Positions 1 to 8,646 of a stretch of DNA of 64,000 bases are shown here, piece after piece. Location of the stretch: the NCBI GenBank assembly GCA_942493145.1, contig OW818679.1, forward strand, positions 3,224,001-3,288,000, given 5' to 3'. Made by a program: the position numbers and the translations under genes. Under the pieces are notes generated by a model. That model saw nothing but the letters and a program-made list of their open reading frames with translations. It made no database searches and was not told the DNA's origin. Position 1 is the stretch's first letter; each line of letters starts with the position of its first letter. The DNA is from ENR-C20 sp942493145 (GTDB lineage Bacteria; Bacillota; Clostridia; Acetivibrionales; DTU013).

Positions 1-1609
1 GCTTTACAAAATCATCATATTTGGACATAGGCTCTTTGCCCGTTATGAATTTGTTTGACATTTCACTTGAGTAAGTCAATATATCCATAATGGTATTTGT
101 GAATTCTGTAGCTTCATCAGCTGAAAGAGATACTGTCGTAGGAATATTATATGAATAATCCTTATTTGTCGACCATATCGTTGCAGCTTCCAGGTCTGCA
201 GGCTGATAAACGCTGTTGTACTTGGATGCATCGTTCACATAGCCGCCCTGCTCCATGGCATACTTGAATACTGCAAGTCTTGAAGGCATTCCGTCCGGGT
301 TTTTGGTTATGATATCTGTAAACTGCGGTTTGCCATCAACCATTTTGTATGATGTTCCCTCTACACCGTAGTTCGCAAGGAGTGAACCTTCATCTGTATA
401 CAGATAATCATTCCATTTTACAGCCAGTTCTATATTCTTGCACTTGTCGGTTATGCATATACCCATAGACTGCAAGGGAGTAAGGTCCTTGCCAAGATGT
501 GTCTTGTCTCCGGCGGTCTTTACAGCATCGGTAATTGCTACAGCCTGGAAGTTGGGATCATTTGCTTTTGTTTTATAGTCTGCTATCAAGCCCTGATCTG
601 TATACCAGAGTCCAGATTCACCGGTAACTATAGGTTGTTCCATCGGAACAGGCCCGTTGTTTGCCATATAATCCTTATAAATCAAGCCTTCGGAGTACCA
701 TTTTGCGAGCATTGTAAGGTATTCCCTGTATCCTTCTTCAACGTAGCCAAATTTGACTTTTCCGTCTACCTGGTAGAAAGGTGTCATAAGCCACGGACGC
801 TGAGCATACTGGACCGATATTCCATAGCCGGCTGCCAGAGAGTCATATCTGGGATTCATGTCCGCACTCATGAGGTACGCGCCGGTTGCACCCTTCTCGT
901 CCCTGAAAGCTTTGAGCATGTTGTAGTATTCATCATAAGTAACAGGCGCCTTCATACCCAACGAATCAAGCCAGTCCTTACGAACAACAGGTCCATTGTC
1001 CTGTCCTGCCACATTATTTCCATATGAAACAAACTGGGTGATATTACCGGAGTCTGTCGTTACTGTTTTTCTGTTCTGGTCGTTTGCGGTAATAATTTTC
1101 TTGTAGTTTGGGGCAAATTTGTCAATATAATCATTGAGTTTTACCACCACTCCGTCGGATACAGCTTTATCAAGGCCTCCGGCATAAAGTGAACCGATAC
1201 CGATTATCATTTCAGGATAATCATTGGATGCCATGGCCAGGTTGAACTTCTCCTGCTGCGCGCCACCAGGAACGAGGGTGAAATCGATATGTACGTTTGT
1301 TCTTTTTTCAAGTTCCTGATATGTCGGGTTCTCATCAAAACTCTTCATGAAAGCGTCTACCTGTGGGTTCCATCCAAACCAGTAGGAAAGTGTCTGCTTT
1401 TCCTTGGTCAGCGGCAACTCAACCTTGCCAGCCTGTGCCTCGGTGCTTTCAGCTGTAGTAGTCTCAACCGCTGTCCCCGTTTCAGCCTGCGAAGTAGTCT
1501 CCTGGGTTGTAGTTGACTGGCTTCCGGCTTCTTGTCCGCAACCACTTAAGAGGGCAAATGCCATTATAAAAACCACCAGCAATGAAATTAACCGTTTTAA
1601 CATCTTCAT
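1..1609 (-). CDS. Extracellular solute-binding lipoprotein of an ABC sugar-type importer, C-terminus cut by window edge
   Basis: The reading frame is open from an ATG at 1609 to the window edge, giving 536 visible codons and no stop. AGGAGG lies five bases upstream of this ATG; a second ATG at 1603 is the alternative start. The N-terminus is a lipoprotein signal: two Lys/Arg, a hydrophobic stretch, then a lipobox ending LLSGC. A Thr/Ser/Glu-rich tether follows, then a body resembling the large family-1 extracellular solute-binding proteins that bind oligosaccharides outside the membrane and deliver them to an ABC permease. No permease or ATPase gene is visible; they would lie beyond the left edge. 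The divergent LysR gene at 1821 may regulate it, which is inference from position. The substrate cannot be read from the sequence. Confidence 0.85.
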   Translation of the reverse strand, partial: MKMLKRLISLLVVFIMAFALLSGCGQEAGSQSTTTQETTSQAETGTAVETTTAESTEAQAGKVELPLTKEKQTLSYWFGWNPQVDAFMKSFDENPTYQELEKRTNVHIDFTLVPGGAQQEKFNLAMASNDYPEMIIGIGSLYAGGLDKAVSDGVVVKLNDYIDKFAPNYKKIITANDQNRKTVTTDSGNITQFVSYGNNVAGQDNGPVVRKDWLDSLGMKAPVTYDEYYNMLKAFRDEKGATGAYLMSADMNPRYDSLAAGYGISVQYAQRPWLMTPFYQVDGKVKFGYVEEGYREYLTMLAKWYSEGLIYKDYMANNGPVPMEQPIVTGESGLWYTDQGLIADYKTKANDPNFQAVAITDAVKTAGDKTHLGKDLTPLQSMGICITDKCKNIELAVKWNDYLYTDEGSLLANYGVEGTSYKMVDGKPQFTDIITKNPDGMPSRLAVFKYAMEQGGYVNDASKYNSVYQPADLEAATIWSTNKDYSYNIPTTVSLSADEATEFTNTIMDILTYSSEMSNKFITGKEPMSKYDDFVK

Positions 1610-1820
1610 AATTACCTCCTTTTTTTGTCTATAGAAGAATAATATAATTTATTTACATAAGTGTAAAACAACAAAAAATTATAACATCATAAGTAAAAAT
1701 TTAAAAGTAACAAAAAATAAAAGTTGGGACCCCCTAATAGATAAGAAAAACTTTTGAAATCGGTTTTTCCATAAGCTAAATTGTGATATACTGTTAACAG
1801 AAAAAAGGAGCGATGATCAG

Positions 1821-2735
1821 GTGAACATACAACAGCTTTGGTATTTTCTTTCGGCGGCCGAACATCAGAATTTTTCTAAAGCGGCACAGGACCATTACAT
1901 ATCCCAGACCGCCATAAGCCAGCAGATACTTTCCCTTGAGCAGCAGCTGGGCTTCAAGCTTTTTTACAGAGAACACCGGGCTGTGCAGTTGACTCCCCAG
2001 GGTCAGGTTTTCTATGACGAAATCAAGGTAATTCTCGTGAAGCTTGATCAGGCGACAAAAAAAGCACGACTAACCGGTTCCAGCTATATTTTAAGCATAG
2101 GCTTTGTTGGGCTTACAGAAAAAACCTTCCTGTCGGATTTTATTCGCAATTTCCGCGCAAACAATCCCAATATAGAACTGGTTTTTACCCAGGATACTTC
2201 TGAAATGATCAGGCAGGGTATGATTGATGAATGTCTTGATATTGTCTTCGACCTGGCATACTCTACAGAGCCGTTGGACAACATATCCTGGAAAGTCATC
2301 GGTCAGGACAGACTTTGTGCCGTAGTATATTCCGGTCATCCCTTGTCGGAGAGAAAAAGCCTCAACCTTTCGGAACTTGCCGGAGAATCGTTTGTAAGCA
2401 TAGAAAAAAAGGAAGCACCTTATGCATTTGAAGCTATACAGGCCCTTTGCCATAAATGCGGGTTTATACCTGAAATTAAAGCTCAAACCAAGTCACCGGA
2501 AACGATACTTTTCCTGGTAGAATCGCACATTGGAATTGCATTGCTGCCCTACAGCGCAAAATCCTCCACTAAAAACGGCACCGTCTTTATACCATTGGCC
2601 GGAGAAGAGTATCAGTTGACAGCAGTCATCAAATGGCTCCGTTCAAACAATAATCCTGCCATTAAGATATTTGTAAAGTCTTTGGAGGTTCATAACAATT
2701 CCATCATTCATCAGTCCCAGTCATCAATTCCCTGA
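1821..2735 (+). CDS. LysR-family transcriptional regulator
   Basis: The product is 304 residues, normal for LysR proteins. Residues 1-60 form the winged helix-turn-helix: NFSKAAQDHYISQTAISQQI is the recognition region. The remainder resembles the periplasmic-binding-protein-like effector domain. The start is GTG at 1821 with AAGGAG ten bases upstream; the ATG at 1813 stops after three codons. It is divergent from the solute-binding protein gene, the usual LysR arrangement, so that gene is its likely target by position. Its last 32 bases overlap the end of the convergent AraC-type gene. The effector is unknown. Confidence 0.9.
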   Translation: MNIQQLWYFLSAAEHQNFSKAAQDHYISQTAISQQILSLEQQLGFKLFYREHRAVQLTPQGQVFYDEIKVILVKLDQATKKARLTGSSYILSIGFVGLTEKTFLSDFIRNFRANNPNIELVFTQDTSEMIRQGMIDECLDIVFDLAYSTEPLDNISWKVIGQDRLCAVVYSGHPLSERKSLNLSELAGESFVSIEKKEAPYAFEAIQALCHKCGFIPEIKAQTKSPETILFLVESHIGIALLPYSAKSSTKNGTVFIPLAGEEYQLTAVIKWLRSNNNPAIKIFVKSLEVHNNSIIHQSQSSIP

Positions 2736-3081
2736 ATCTGCCGGGCGTCGTACCTTCATATCTCTTGAATGCCCTTGCCATGGTAAGATAACTGCAATAA
2801 CCGACTCCGGAAGCGATAGCCTTGGCGCTGATACCTTTGTTCAAAAGCCTCTTGGCCTCTTTGAGCCTGAGGATATGGATATAATCCAGCACTCCAATGC
2901 CCTTGTGCTTTTTAAAAAGCCGGGACAGATATAATGGATTGATGTTAAGATGGTCTGCAATATAGTTGATGTTTATGTTAGGATTTGTGTAATTCCTGTA
3001 TGCAAAAAGAATAATGGTGTTAAGCAGGGGTGGTGTTCCCTCTCTGGATTCATGAACATAATCGATGCACAAATCTCTCAT
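2704..3081 (-). CDS. Small AraC-family DNA-binding protein (HTH domain only)
   Basis: The product is 125 residues and covers little more than the AraC double helix-turn-helix. The first HTH includes INYIADHLNINPLYLSRLFK, and the second includes GVGYCSYLTMARAFKRYEG followed by TPGRFRE. AraC proteins usually exceed 250 residues with an N-terminal sensor domain, which is missing here. An in-frame TAA lies ten codons before the ATG, so the reading frame does not extend upstream as it stands. It could be a genuine small regulator or the remnant of a longer one. Its 3' end overlaps the convergent LysR gene by 32 bases. Confidence 0.75.
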   Translation of the reverse strand: MRDLCIDYVHESREGTPPLLNTIILFAYRNYTNPNININYIADHLNINPLYLSRLFKKHKGIGVLDYIHILRLKEAKRLLNKGISAKAIASGVGYCSYLTMARAFKRYEGTTPGRFRELMTGTDE

Positions 3082-3259
3082 AAAGATCCCCTTTCCGCGA
3101 TTTTCATCCCGTTACAAACAGATGAAATCGATACTCATCAATAAAAGGCAATCAAGAAAAGACTGCCCGATAGCTTCATGATAATATGAATGATGAATAA
3201 AGGGAAATACTTTATCAGTCTGACCATTATGCATTAAATGTATTGCCAGCCTGTGAAAT

Positions 3260-4144
3260 TCAAAGCAAAAGCCCCAGCTCCTCCAGGAATGGCGCTATAA
3301 GCGGATTAGTATTGTTTTTCTTCCATACTACAACTACATCAACGGATACATCGCTGCCTGCAACGTCTATAAAACAGACATTGGAATTGGCATAAATGGC
3401 ATCATGTCTTGGCATTAAGGCAACACCCATGCCAATTTCAACCATCAGAAGAACAGTATCTATTCTGGGAGTCTGTTTTACTATCTTGGGGTTAAAGCCT
3501 TTTGAATTGCAAATTTTTATCAGTTTATCCATGGCATTTGGAAAATAATCCGGAGATGGCATAATAAACTGTTCATTTTTCAGGTCGATTATCTCGACAC
3601 TGCTTTTATCTGCAAGCGGATGGCTTTTGGGTACAACCAGGGAATAAAAATCACTGTATAGGATCTTAATATTCAGATCATCAGTGTTTCCGGGATCCAA
3701 GGCAAGTGTGAATCCAATATCCAGATCCCCGTTTTTCAATGACCTGGTCAAATCGCCAAGATCCATTGAAATCAAATGCAGATCAGCTTTTGGATAATTG
3801 CTGTTGAAGCGCATAATCAATGAAGCCAGAAACTTCTTAACTGCGCCTTCGAGGAAGCCTATAGTCAGACTTCCTATATTCCCTGCTGCTGTCTGGCGAA
3901 TTTTGTGGATAGCCTGTTCATAACGTTCAATAATAGCATTTGCCTCTTCAAGCATCAGCCCACCCATGTATGTTAACTGCACTGAGTGCTTGCTGCGAAT
4001 GAACAGCTGTATGCCCAGCTGTGATTCAAGGTCGGCTATATGCCTGCTGAGGACTGGCTGGGCAATATATAATTTTTTTGAAGCTTTGCTGAAGTTGAGA
4101 TGTTCAGCTACAACAACAAATTCCTTTAATAATTCGATATCCAT
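3260..4144 (-). CDS. LysR-family transcriptional regulator
   Basis: The product is 294 residues. The N-terminal winged HTH is clear (NFSKASKKLYIAQPVLSRHI), followed by the dimerisation helix (LESQLGIQLF) and a two-lobed effector-binding domain to the end. It starts 24 bases downstream of the metallophosphoesterase stop on the same strand, so the two genes could be cotranscribed. It is diverged from the LysR at 1821 and is not a recent duplicate. Target genes and ligand are unknown. Confidence 0.9.
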   Translation of the reverse strand: MDIELLKEFVVVAEHLNFSKASKKLYIAQPVLSRHIADLESQLGIQLFIRSKHSVQLTYMGGLMLEEANAIIERYEQAIHKIRQTAAGNIGSLTIGFLEGAVKKFLASLIMRFNSNYPKADLHLISMDLGDLTRSLKNGDLDIGFTLALDPGNTDDLNIKILYSDFYSLVVPKSHPLADKSSVEIIDLKNEQFIMPSPDYFPNAMDKLIKICNSKGFNPKIVKQTPRIDTVLLMVEIGMGVALMPRHDAIYANSNVCFIDVAGSDVSVDVVVVWKKNNTNPLIAPFLEELGLLL

Positions 4145-4168
4145 GTAACACTTCTCCTATCCCGACCT

Positions 4169-5551
4169 TCAATCAAGGTCAAGCACAACATTGTTGTCTG
4201 CCGGCTCCAGGTCTACCCAGAGGCCGTCTACCACATACTCTTTTACTTTGAATACAACACGGCTCCAAAGCCCAATTTCCTTTGTGTTGAAAACCGGTTT
4301 TGCAGAAGCGTCTTCATCCCCACTGTAATGGGCAGAAAACGCATATGCTACCTGGCCGGCTATTTTATGTGCATCTTCTTCCGGCACCTTAAAGTCCATC
4401 AAGGTTATAGCCGCTTCCTTCTCAACGGTATTAAACACAAACTGGTTAGCTTGTTTTATAAATTCATCTCCCAGATTCAACCCGCCTATGAGACTCTTTG
4501 TTTTAACTTCCATTGAATTTTCGCTGATTGTACAATACCGGATGGCACAAGGCGCAGTGACAAGTGACCCTGTCTCCAGATCATACATGTACCCTGAATC
4601 GCCGAAATCGGAATAAGTAATATCCTGGGCATGGTAGTGACCTGTGAAAGATAACCGAACTCCGTATGATGCCAGCATTTTGCCTATATATTTATAATCC
4701 TGGACTAAATAATCAGGATGTTGTTTCGATTGGCCTTCCCAGTGCTCGATCATTCCATGATGCGACAATAGAATAACAGCTTTCCCCTTATTATTGGCAT
4801 CGCCGAGAACACCCTCAAGCCATTTTTCCTGATCCTGTACCAGATTACCGCCTACGATCTCTTCGACGCCGGCTACGTTCTCCTCAGACCTGCAGGTGTC
4901 AAGTCCAATGACCCATAAGCCTTCCACAGGTTCCGCCACATAGCTCAGTGAGTTTGAATCTCTTGATAGGGCACTACCGTAACCGAAATCCTTGTATATT
5001 TCCGCAAAGTCAGCTGCCTTTACATTTGGCACCAGAGTGGTCTTATCACCGCTGTAGCTGTATGCGAGAGGGTTGTTTACATCATGGTTTCCGGGTACTA
5101 CGTATACCTTGATTCCTTTTTGCAGAAGCTCGCCCAGCGCAGTTGAAACTTCCTGATGGCAAATCAGCTCTCCGTCTTTTGTAAGGTCCCCTGTGACAAA
5201 CAGAATTTTGACACCGGATTTTACAACATCGTCAATAGCAACCTTCAGGAGGTCAGGGCTGTTTTTTAGCAGCTTGCGGTCGGAATAGAGGCAATCCTCA
5301 AAAGCCGCGCCTGTTGTTCCCAGTGACAATGAATAGTAATGTAGATCGCTGAGAACAGCAAAGCTTGTGTCAGGATAAACAGTCGTGTTTCCGCCGGTTT
5401 CATTAAAAGTGTAGTTGATTGTCGGCTGGTTTTCATTGTACTTTGAAATCACAGTATAAACAACGGCTGCAATCGCAATAAGCAATATCAAGGATAATAC
5501 CGCCTTGCGTATTGGATGTCCCTTCCTCACGGTTTTGCTGATGATAATCAT
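4169..5551 (-). CDS. Membrane-anchored calcineurin-like metallophosphoesterase
   Basis: The product is 460 residues. An N-terminal transmembrane segment lies at about residues 17-37 after a basic stretch, so the catalytic part is probably extracytoplasmic. The metallophosphoesterase motifs are in order: SDLHYY, GDLTKDGE, GNHDVN, LSHHGM and FTGHYHAQD. These supply the Asp, His and Asn ligands of a dinuclear metal site. The family cleaves phosphomonoesters or phosphodiesters; the substrate here is not predictable. The C-terminal 120 residues outside the catalytic core are of unknown function. The only close partner is the LysR gene immediately downstream. Confidence 0.85.
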   Translation of the reverse strand: MIIISKTVRKGHPIRKAVLSLILLIAIAAVVYTVISKYNENQPTINYTFNETGGNTTVYPDTSFAVLSDLHYYSLSLGTTGAAFEDCLYSDRKLLKNSPDLLKVAIDDVVKSGVKILFVTGDLTKDGELICHQEVSTALGELLQKGIKVYVVPGNHDVNNPLAYSYSGDKTTLVPNVKAADFAEIYKDFGYGSALSRDSNSLSYVAEPVEGLWVIGLDTCRSEENVAGVEEIVGGNLVQDQEKWLEGVLGDANNKGKAVILLSHHGMIEHWEGQSKQHPDYLVQDYKYIGKMLASYGVRLSFTGHYHAQDITYSDFGDSGYMYDLETGSLVTAPCAIRYCTISENSMEVKTKSLIGGLNLGDEFIKQANQFVFNTVEKEAAITLMDFKVPEEDAHKIAGQVAYAFSAHYSGDEDASAKPVFNTKEIGLWSRVVFKVKEYVVDGLWVDLEPADNNVVLDLD

Positions 5552-5707
5552 ATTGCCTCCAAATATACATTTATTAGTTTACTCTTTATTAATATTACTA
5601 ATTTCGGATGATATATGTGAAATGCCGTTAGAAAACAAACCACTATTATGATATCAAATACTAGAATTTTTATCAAGTTTCCTTGTTGATGGAAGGGTTT
5701 GAAAAGG

Positions 5708-5757
5708 GACGGTTGAAAAAGGGGCGGGGGCAGTGTCAACCCTTTATATCAACCGTC
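5708..5757. repeat. Inverted-repeat hairpin downstream of the phosphatase gene
   Basis: GACGGTTGA (5708-5716) pairs with TCAACCGTC (5749-5757), and a nested GGTTGA/TCAACC pair exists around 5711-5741. The interior is G-rich on the plus strand. The right arm touches the stop of the PP2C gene, so on the minus strand it is a plausible terminator, with CCCTTTTC following. A related GTTTGACACT-plus-C-run motif recurs at 59894-59916, suggesting a dispersed intergenic repeat. Confidence 0.6.
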
Positions 5758-6928
5758 AGTGATACTCTATATCAACCTGTTTTCCGATATCCCTGAGACA
5801 CAGGGCTATTTCATCCACCAGCTTCAGTTTGAGACCGAAATTCAGTGGGAATTCAGGCTTCTGATGGGCAGGATTGATGGAGCGGCCAACAAGAAAATGA
5901 ATGTTGGTGCTGTTCTCCAACAGTATCTTTGACAGCCTTGAGGCCCCATCATTTTTATTCAGGTTGAGAAAATCCCTAATGGTGCTTTCCGAACCTATGC
6001 AGGATTTTATAAGATCAAGTGCCTTTTCCAAGGTCAGGACACCTTCGGTCACAAGGTCAATTCCTTCCAGTTCAGCTACAGGGGGAACTCCCGGATTGAC
6101 ATAATCAAAGTCCACCTTTAGTTCCCTGTCCAATACACGAGCGACAATCTGGGAAGTGGTGCCCCCGCAGACAACTTTCTTTCCCTCCATGGAAATAAAT
6201 CTTTCCACAACCTGGGCATCATCAACCCTGTCAACCGGAGGCCCTACCAACAGGCAGAGGTTCAATGGTTTTCTGACCTTGACAGCAACCACCGTCGCGT
6301 CATCACCCGGTTCCCCGCCATAAAGGCTGTCAACTGCAGAGATCAGCAGTTTAGCCACCTTTTTGCAGGACATTTCGTTTTTACTGGTTCTTTGAATGTA
6401 TTCATTGACATTTTCCCATTGCCAGCCAAGATTCATGGTCCTTCCAATGCCTGCATGGATCACACCGTCACTGACCATGACGAACATATCCTCATAATCA
6501 ACCGCGAACCTGCTTTCCATTATCTTCTTTCCGCCTATGATCCTGCTCTCCGGCTGCAGTTTCGCAGCCTTGCCTTTTCTGAACCTGAAAACAGCCGGAT
6601 TGTCAAATTCCACCAGATACCCCTGGCCTGTATTGAAAATCTGTAGAATGGAAAAGGTTGAGTATGCCATACCCCTCGTGCGGCATACTGGTAATGTGTC
6701 GGCAATGGTTTCGACTGCCTCATCTATATCAAGGCCGTTTGCAAGGATGGTTCCAATTATCTTCGCAGTCAGAGTGGACAGGATATTGGCCTTGACTCCG
6801 CTGCCCAGACCATCCGCCAATACAACGACAACGGATTTTTCATCCCTTATTAACTCTATCTTGTCACCACACAGCTCTTCACCGTGCTTGTTTATGCTTT
6901 CAAATCCCACATCAACGAAAAGGTTCAT
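5756..6928 (-). CDS. PP2C/SpoIIE-type serine phosphatase linked to the hydrogenase pair
   Basis: The product is 390 residues. The PP2C/SpoIIE fold is shown by LADGLGSGVK near residue 38, VSDGVIHAG and GDDATVVAV, which carry the metal-binding aspartates of Mn/Mg-dependent protein phosphatases. After the catalytic domain (about residues 1-215) there is a C-terminal region of about 170 residues that I do not recognise. The start ATG overlaps the stop of the sensory hydrogenase gene (ATGA), indicating translational coupling. Clostridial [FeFe] hydrogenases with PAS domains are known to be encoded beside such phosphatases. The inferred role is to dephosphorylate a regulator in response to the hydrogenase sensor. 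The target is not in the window. Confidence 0.85.
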   Translation of the reverse strand: MNLFVDVGFESINKHGEELCGDKIELIRDEKSVVVVLADGLGSGVKANILSTLTAKIIGTILANGLDIDEAVETIADTLPVCRTRGMAYSTFSILQIFNTGQGYLVEFDNPAVFRFRKGKAAKLQPESRIIGGKKIMESRFAVDYEDMFVMVSDGVIHAGIGRTMNLGWQWENVNEYIQRTSKNEMSCKKVAKLLISAVDSLYGGEPGDDATVVAVKVRKPLNLCLLVGPPVDRVDDAQVVERFISMEGKKVVCGGTTSQIVARVLDRELKVDFDYVNPGVPPVAELEGIDLVTEGVLTLEKALDLIKSCIGSESTIRDFLNLNKNDGASRLSKILLENSTNIHFLVGRSINPAHQKPEFPLNFGLKLKLVDEIALCLRDIGKQVDIEYH

Positions 6929-8646
6929 TCGCCCTCACCCGTTTCTGCAAGTATTGATTTTTTAAGCTTTGTCAGTACTACCTTGGTTTCGGCAGTTGTT
7001 TCACCCAGGAGGCTTGCAATCTCCTGCACCACTCTCATCTGTTTTTCTATGACTCTCTGAGCAAGCTCTGCGTTTTCTGTGCTGGCAAGGTGTTTTTGTT
7101 TCCGGGCCTCTTCCTCCCGGCTTATATCCTTGATAACAAGCACAACTATATTCTGTTCCGGTACATAAACAATGGACTGTTCAACCGTCATCCCATATTT
7201 CTCATAATCATATTTGCTGTCATAAATGCTCTGACCGTTTTCCATTACCAAAGAAATGTCAGGGCATTGGAGTACCTCATATATGTTTTTATTCCTCAGG
7301 TCTTTTCCATCAAGGGAGAACATTTTTTGTGCAGCTGTATTCGATTCCTGGATGGTCAGCTGGTTATCCAGGGCAAAAATGGCGCTGGGTGTAATATTCA
7401 GAATCAGGTTTGATATTGACTCCGCACGTTCCCTCATATAAGGCAGGCACATATGTAACTGAGCTTTCCCATTATATACAGCTATGGCCTTATCCCTGCA
7501 GGTATGGTATCCGCATGCACCACAGTTCAGTTCCTTGTCAGGGGTATATTTACCTATGCTGTTGAGTATCCCCTGTAATGATGCATCAGATGGGATCGGG
7601 GCTTTTTTTGAACGATCGAAGAATTTCTTTCCAAGATCAACCCTGGTATCCATGCTTATCGGTGAAACATCACTTGCAGGACTCTTCCTCACATATTCTA
7701 TGAGCTTCTCCCTGGCCTCCAGGTATCCGCCTTTACAGGGCTTAATGGATGGACCTCCCAGACAGGCGCCGGTGCAGCTGTTCATCTCAATAAAGTAACC
7801 ACTTATGTCGTCATTTTTCAAGGACTCAAGGATTTTCATACATCTGTCTACGCCGTCTACGCTTATGCATTTATAATTCTTCTTATATTTAATATCAATA
7901 GTTTTCAGGATGCCGCCAGGTACAGGATATATCCTTGCAATAGTGTCTTTTGAAGTCTTTACTGCTTCAGTGAAGGCGCCGTTTATATATATCCCTTCGG
8001 ATTCCATCCATTCTTCCAATTCTTCAAACGTAAGTACCGCATCAACGGCAAAATCGTTCTGGAAATCATTACATTCATCCTTTTTAGATACACATGGACC
8101 TATGAATACCACTTTTATCCTTGATCCGTAGGTTTCCCTGAGCATCTTTGCATGGGCGATCATCGGGGAAACGACAGGTGCCAGGTATCCTACAAGCCCG
8201 GGGTAATATTTCTGGACAAGGTTTGCCGTCGATGGGCAGGCAGTTGTGATGATGTTTTTCATCTTCTTTTCCTGCATAAGCAGTTCGTACTGCCTGGATA
8301 CCATTGCTGCACCGACCGCTGTTTCCTCCACATGGGTGAAACCCAGCTTTTTTAAGGCAGTATACATCAGTTTCTCATTATTATTCTCAAAAGCAGAAAT
8401 AAAAGAAGGGGCAAGGCTTACATAGACCTTGTCCTTTTTATTGATAAATTTCTTAACAATTCCGGTATCATTCCTTACTGTTTTTGCGTTCTGCGGGCAT
8501 GCAGCTAGACAGTTTCCGCATAGCATGCATTCCTCTTCAATGATTTCCGTCTGGTCATTTTTAAAGGAGATCGCCTTTACAGGACAGCTACGGATGCACT
8601 TATAACAGTTCTTGCAGTTTGCTTCCTTATACTGGATTATGCTCAT
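6925..8646 (-). CDS. PAS-domain sensory-type [FeFe] hydrogenase (group C-like)
   Basis: The product is 573 residues from the ATG that overlaps the upstream stop (ATGA); the longer in-frame start at 8802 would lie inside the upstream gene. Domains in order: two 4Fe-4S motifs (residues 11-50), a hydrogenase H-cluster domain (about 70-320), a CxxC-type Fe-S domain (LNCGACGYHTC, 373-400), a PAS domain (about 405-510) and a coiled-coil-like tail. Likely H-cluster cysteines are C137 (TTACPST), C185 (IGPCVSKKDE), C291 and C295 (NSCTGACLGG). The residue before C137 is Ala, where catalytic enzymes have a proton-transfer Cys. That substitution and the PAS domain favour an H2 or redox sensor over a turnover enzyme. 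It is coupled to the PP2C gene downstream. Confidence 0.88.
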   Translation of the reverse strand: MSIIQYKEANCKNCYKCIRSCPVKAISFKNDQTEIIEEECMLCGNCLAACPQNAKTVRNDTGIVKKFINKKDKVYVSLAPSFISAFENNNEKLMYTALKKLGFTHVEETAVGAAMVSRQYELLMQEKKMKNIITTACPSTANLVQKYYPGLVGYLAPVVSPMIAHAKMLRETYGSRIKVVFIGPCVSKKDECNDFQNDFAVDAVLTFEELEEWMESEGIYINGAFTEAVKTSKDTIARIYPVPGGILKTIDIKYKKNYKCISVDGVDRCMKILESLKNDDISGYFIEMNSCTGACLGGPSIKPCKGGYLEAREKLIEYVRKSPASDVSPISMDTRVDLGKKFFDRSKKAPIPSDASLQGILNSIGKYTPDKELNCGACGYHTCRDKAIAVYNGKAQLHMCLPYMRERAESISNLILNITPSAIFALDNQLTIQESNTAAQKMFSLDGKDLRNKNIYEVLQCPDISLVMENGQSIYDSKYDYEKYGMTVEQSIVYVPEQNIVVLVIKDISREEEARKQKHLASTENAELAQRVIEKQMRVVQEIASLLGETTAETKVVLTKLKKSILAETGEGE

